DNA from: Bradyrhizobium sp. WBOS07
Lineage (GTDB): Bacteria; Pseudomonadota; Alphaproteobacteria; Rhizobiales; Xanthobacteraceae
Length of the DNA: 64,000 bases
Direction: 5' to 3'
Assembly (NCBI RefSeq): GCF_024585165.1
Contig: NZ_CP029008.1
Coordinates: 5,351,501-5,415,500 of the forward strand
Both the position numbers and the translations under genes were made by a program. This document shows positions 63,506 through 64,000 of the stretch, piece by piece (the first letter of the stretch is position 1; every line of letters starts with the position of its first letter). The notes under the pieces were generated by a model that had not been told where the DNA came from, made no database searches, and saw only the letters and a program-made list of their open reading frames with translations.

Positions 63506-64000
63506 GATGCTTATTTATCTCCAAGCCTGCGGGCGAGGGGTTTCCGCGCCAGTCCTGCCGCGCTATCCTCTAGCTTACATGCTCCCGGGAGGGAACCAAT
63601 CAAGGGTACAGGCGTCCTACCCTCCGGTGTAACTCCGCCGCGATCATGGCGATCCCGGCGGCAGTAGCCCTGTTGCGTAAAAAGTCGTCGGCCGAAAGCT
63701 CGGCCGAGGCCAGTCGAGCAACGTCGGTTCGCCCTGAATTCGCTTGCCGAAGTTTCTGCTGAACGGCGCCGCGGGCACCAGATGATCGCGCTGACGCCGA
63801 CGCTCGACTTGAAGCGGCCATCCCGCCGTATCCTCAACTTGATCCGCGCAGAACGATCGGAGCGTCCATCCGGTTGGACGACTTGGCAGTCGACTTGATA
63901 CAGTGCTGCGTGGCGACGCGCACGCTGTGCACCGCATTGCAGCAGGAGATGAACGCGGCTCTCAAAGCTGCGCTCAAGGCTTCGCCCTACGAGCGTCATA
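63506..64000. other. Region without a supportable gene
   Basis: It contains the upstream region of the tal-pgi operon, then about 350 bases of lower GC than the rest. Short ORFs exist on both strands (for example 63600-63821 minus, 73 codons ending LHRRVGRLYP), but none has a recognisable family or the local third-position GC bias. On the minus strand, 63600-63821 is preceded in the same frame by another open stretch that ends at a TGA just upstream, which could mean a degraded gene. A GGAAC at 63592 has only a weak EcfG -10 (GTC). Confidence 0.4.

Noticed and set aside
63592..63616. Possible EcfG promoter GGAAC-N16-CGTC directed rightward
   Set aside because: The last base mismatches the -10 and no supportable gene lies downstream.
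61058..63667. Plus-strand ORF of 869 codons opposite tal-pgi
   Set aside because: Antisense to a fully recognisable fusion enzyme; no motif.
63600..63821. 73-codon minus-strand ORF near the window end
   Set aside because: Codon use lacks the local third-position GC bias, no family is recognisable and another stop lies just upstream in the same frame; it is mentioned only as part of the gene-free region.

Overview
The window looks like chromosomal DNA of a Bradyrhizobium-type alphaproteobacterium. The evidence is high GC with strong G/C preference at third codon positions, a ROSE-type RNA thermometer in front of a small heat-shock gene next to a degP-like gene (an arrangement described in B. 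japonicum), several families of palindromic intergenic repeats, and candidate EcfG (general stress response) promoters of the form GGAAC-N17-18-GTT. I see no rRNA, tRNA, CRISPR array or prophage. The only mobile element is a 244-bp internally deleted IS481-family remnant.

Region 1 (1-15.3 kb) is transport and catabolism of unknown small molecules. It holds a PotABCD-type ABC transporter operon carrying a HAD hydrolase and an FAD amine/amino-acid oxidase; a divergent Asp/Glu-racemase-family gene; a run of TPP enzyme, DadA-like flavoenzyme, second racemase-family protein and SDR; and, on the minus strand, a LivK-type binding protein, a KstD/FrdA-like flavoprotein and an IclR regulator.

Region 2 (15.3-19.4 kb) is a heat-shock operon: ROSE element, two Hsp20 proteins, two unknown small proteins and a single-PDZ DegP-like protease. 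Two small unknown genes and the IS481 remnant follow.

Region 3 (19.6-24.6 kb) is acyl-CoA metabolism (CitE-like lyase, MaoC hydratase, acyl-CoA dehydrogenase, AMP-forming ligase) plus upp.

Region 4 (24.8-33.2 kb) is a complete kdpFABC-kdpDE potassium uptake and sensing cluster, with one or two extra tiny hydrophobic ORFs around kdpF and a palindromic repeat between kdpB and kdpC.

Region 5 (33.3-37.8 kb) is bacterial NHEJ: Ku and a PE-Lig-Pol LigD, divergent across a palindromic two-way EcfG-like promoter. A DUF3309 micro-membrane protein and a PHA-system protein follow.

Region 6 (37.8-55.8 kb) is trehalose/alpha-glucan metabolism: glgE-like, treS-maltokinase fusion, glgB, glgX, treZ, treY in one 14-kb operon, with malQ and a GH15 hydrolase divergent. 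Together they would form a closed trehalose-glucan cycle, except that the GlgE homologue has lost the GH13 arginine and the acid/base glutamate. This is the most surprising observation in the window.

Region 7 (56.0-63.5 kb) is a pentose-phosphate operon transcribed as tal-pgi fusion, gnd, zwf, pgl, gntK, HAD phosphatase. The last 495 bases hold no gene I can support.
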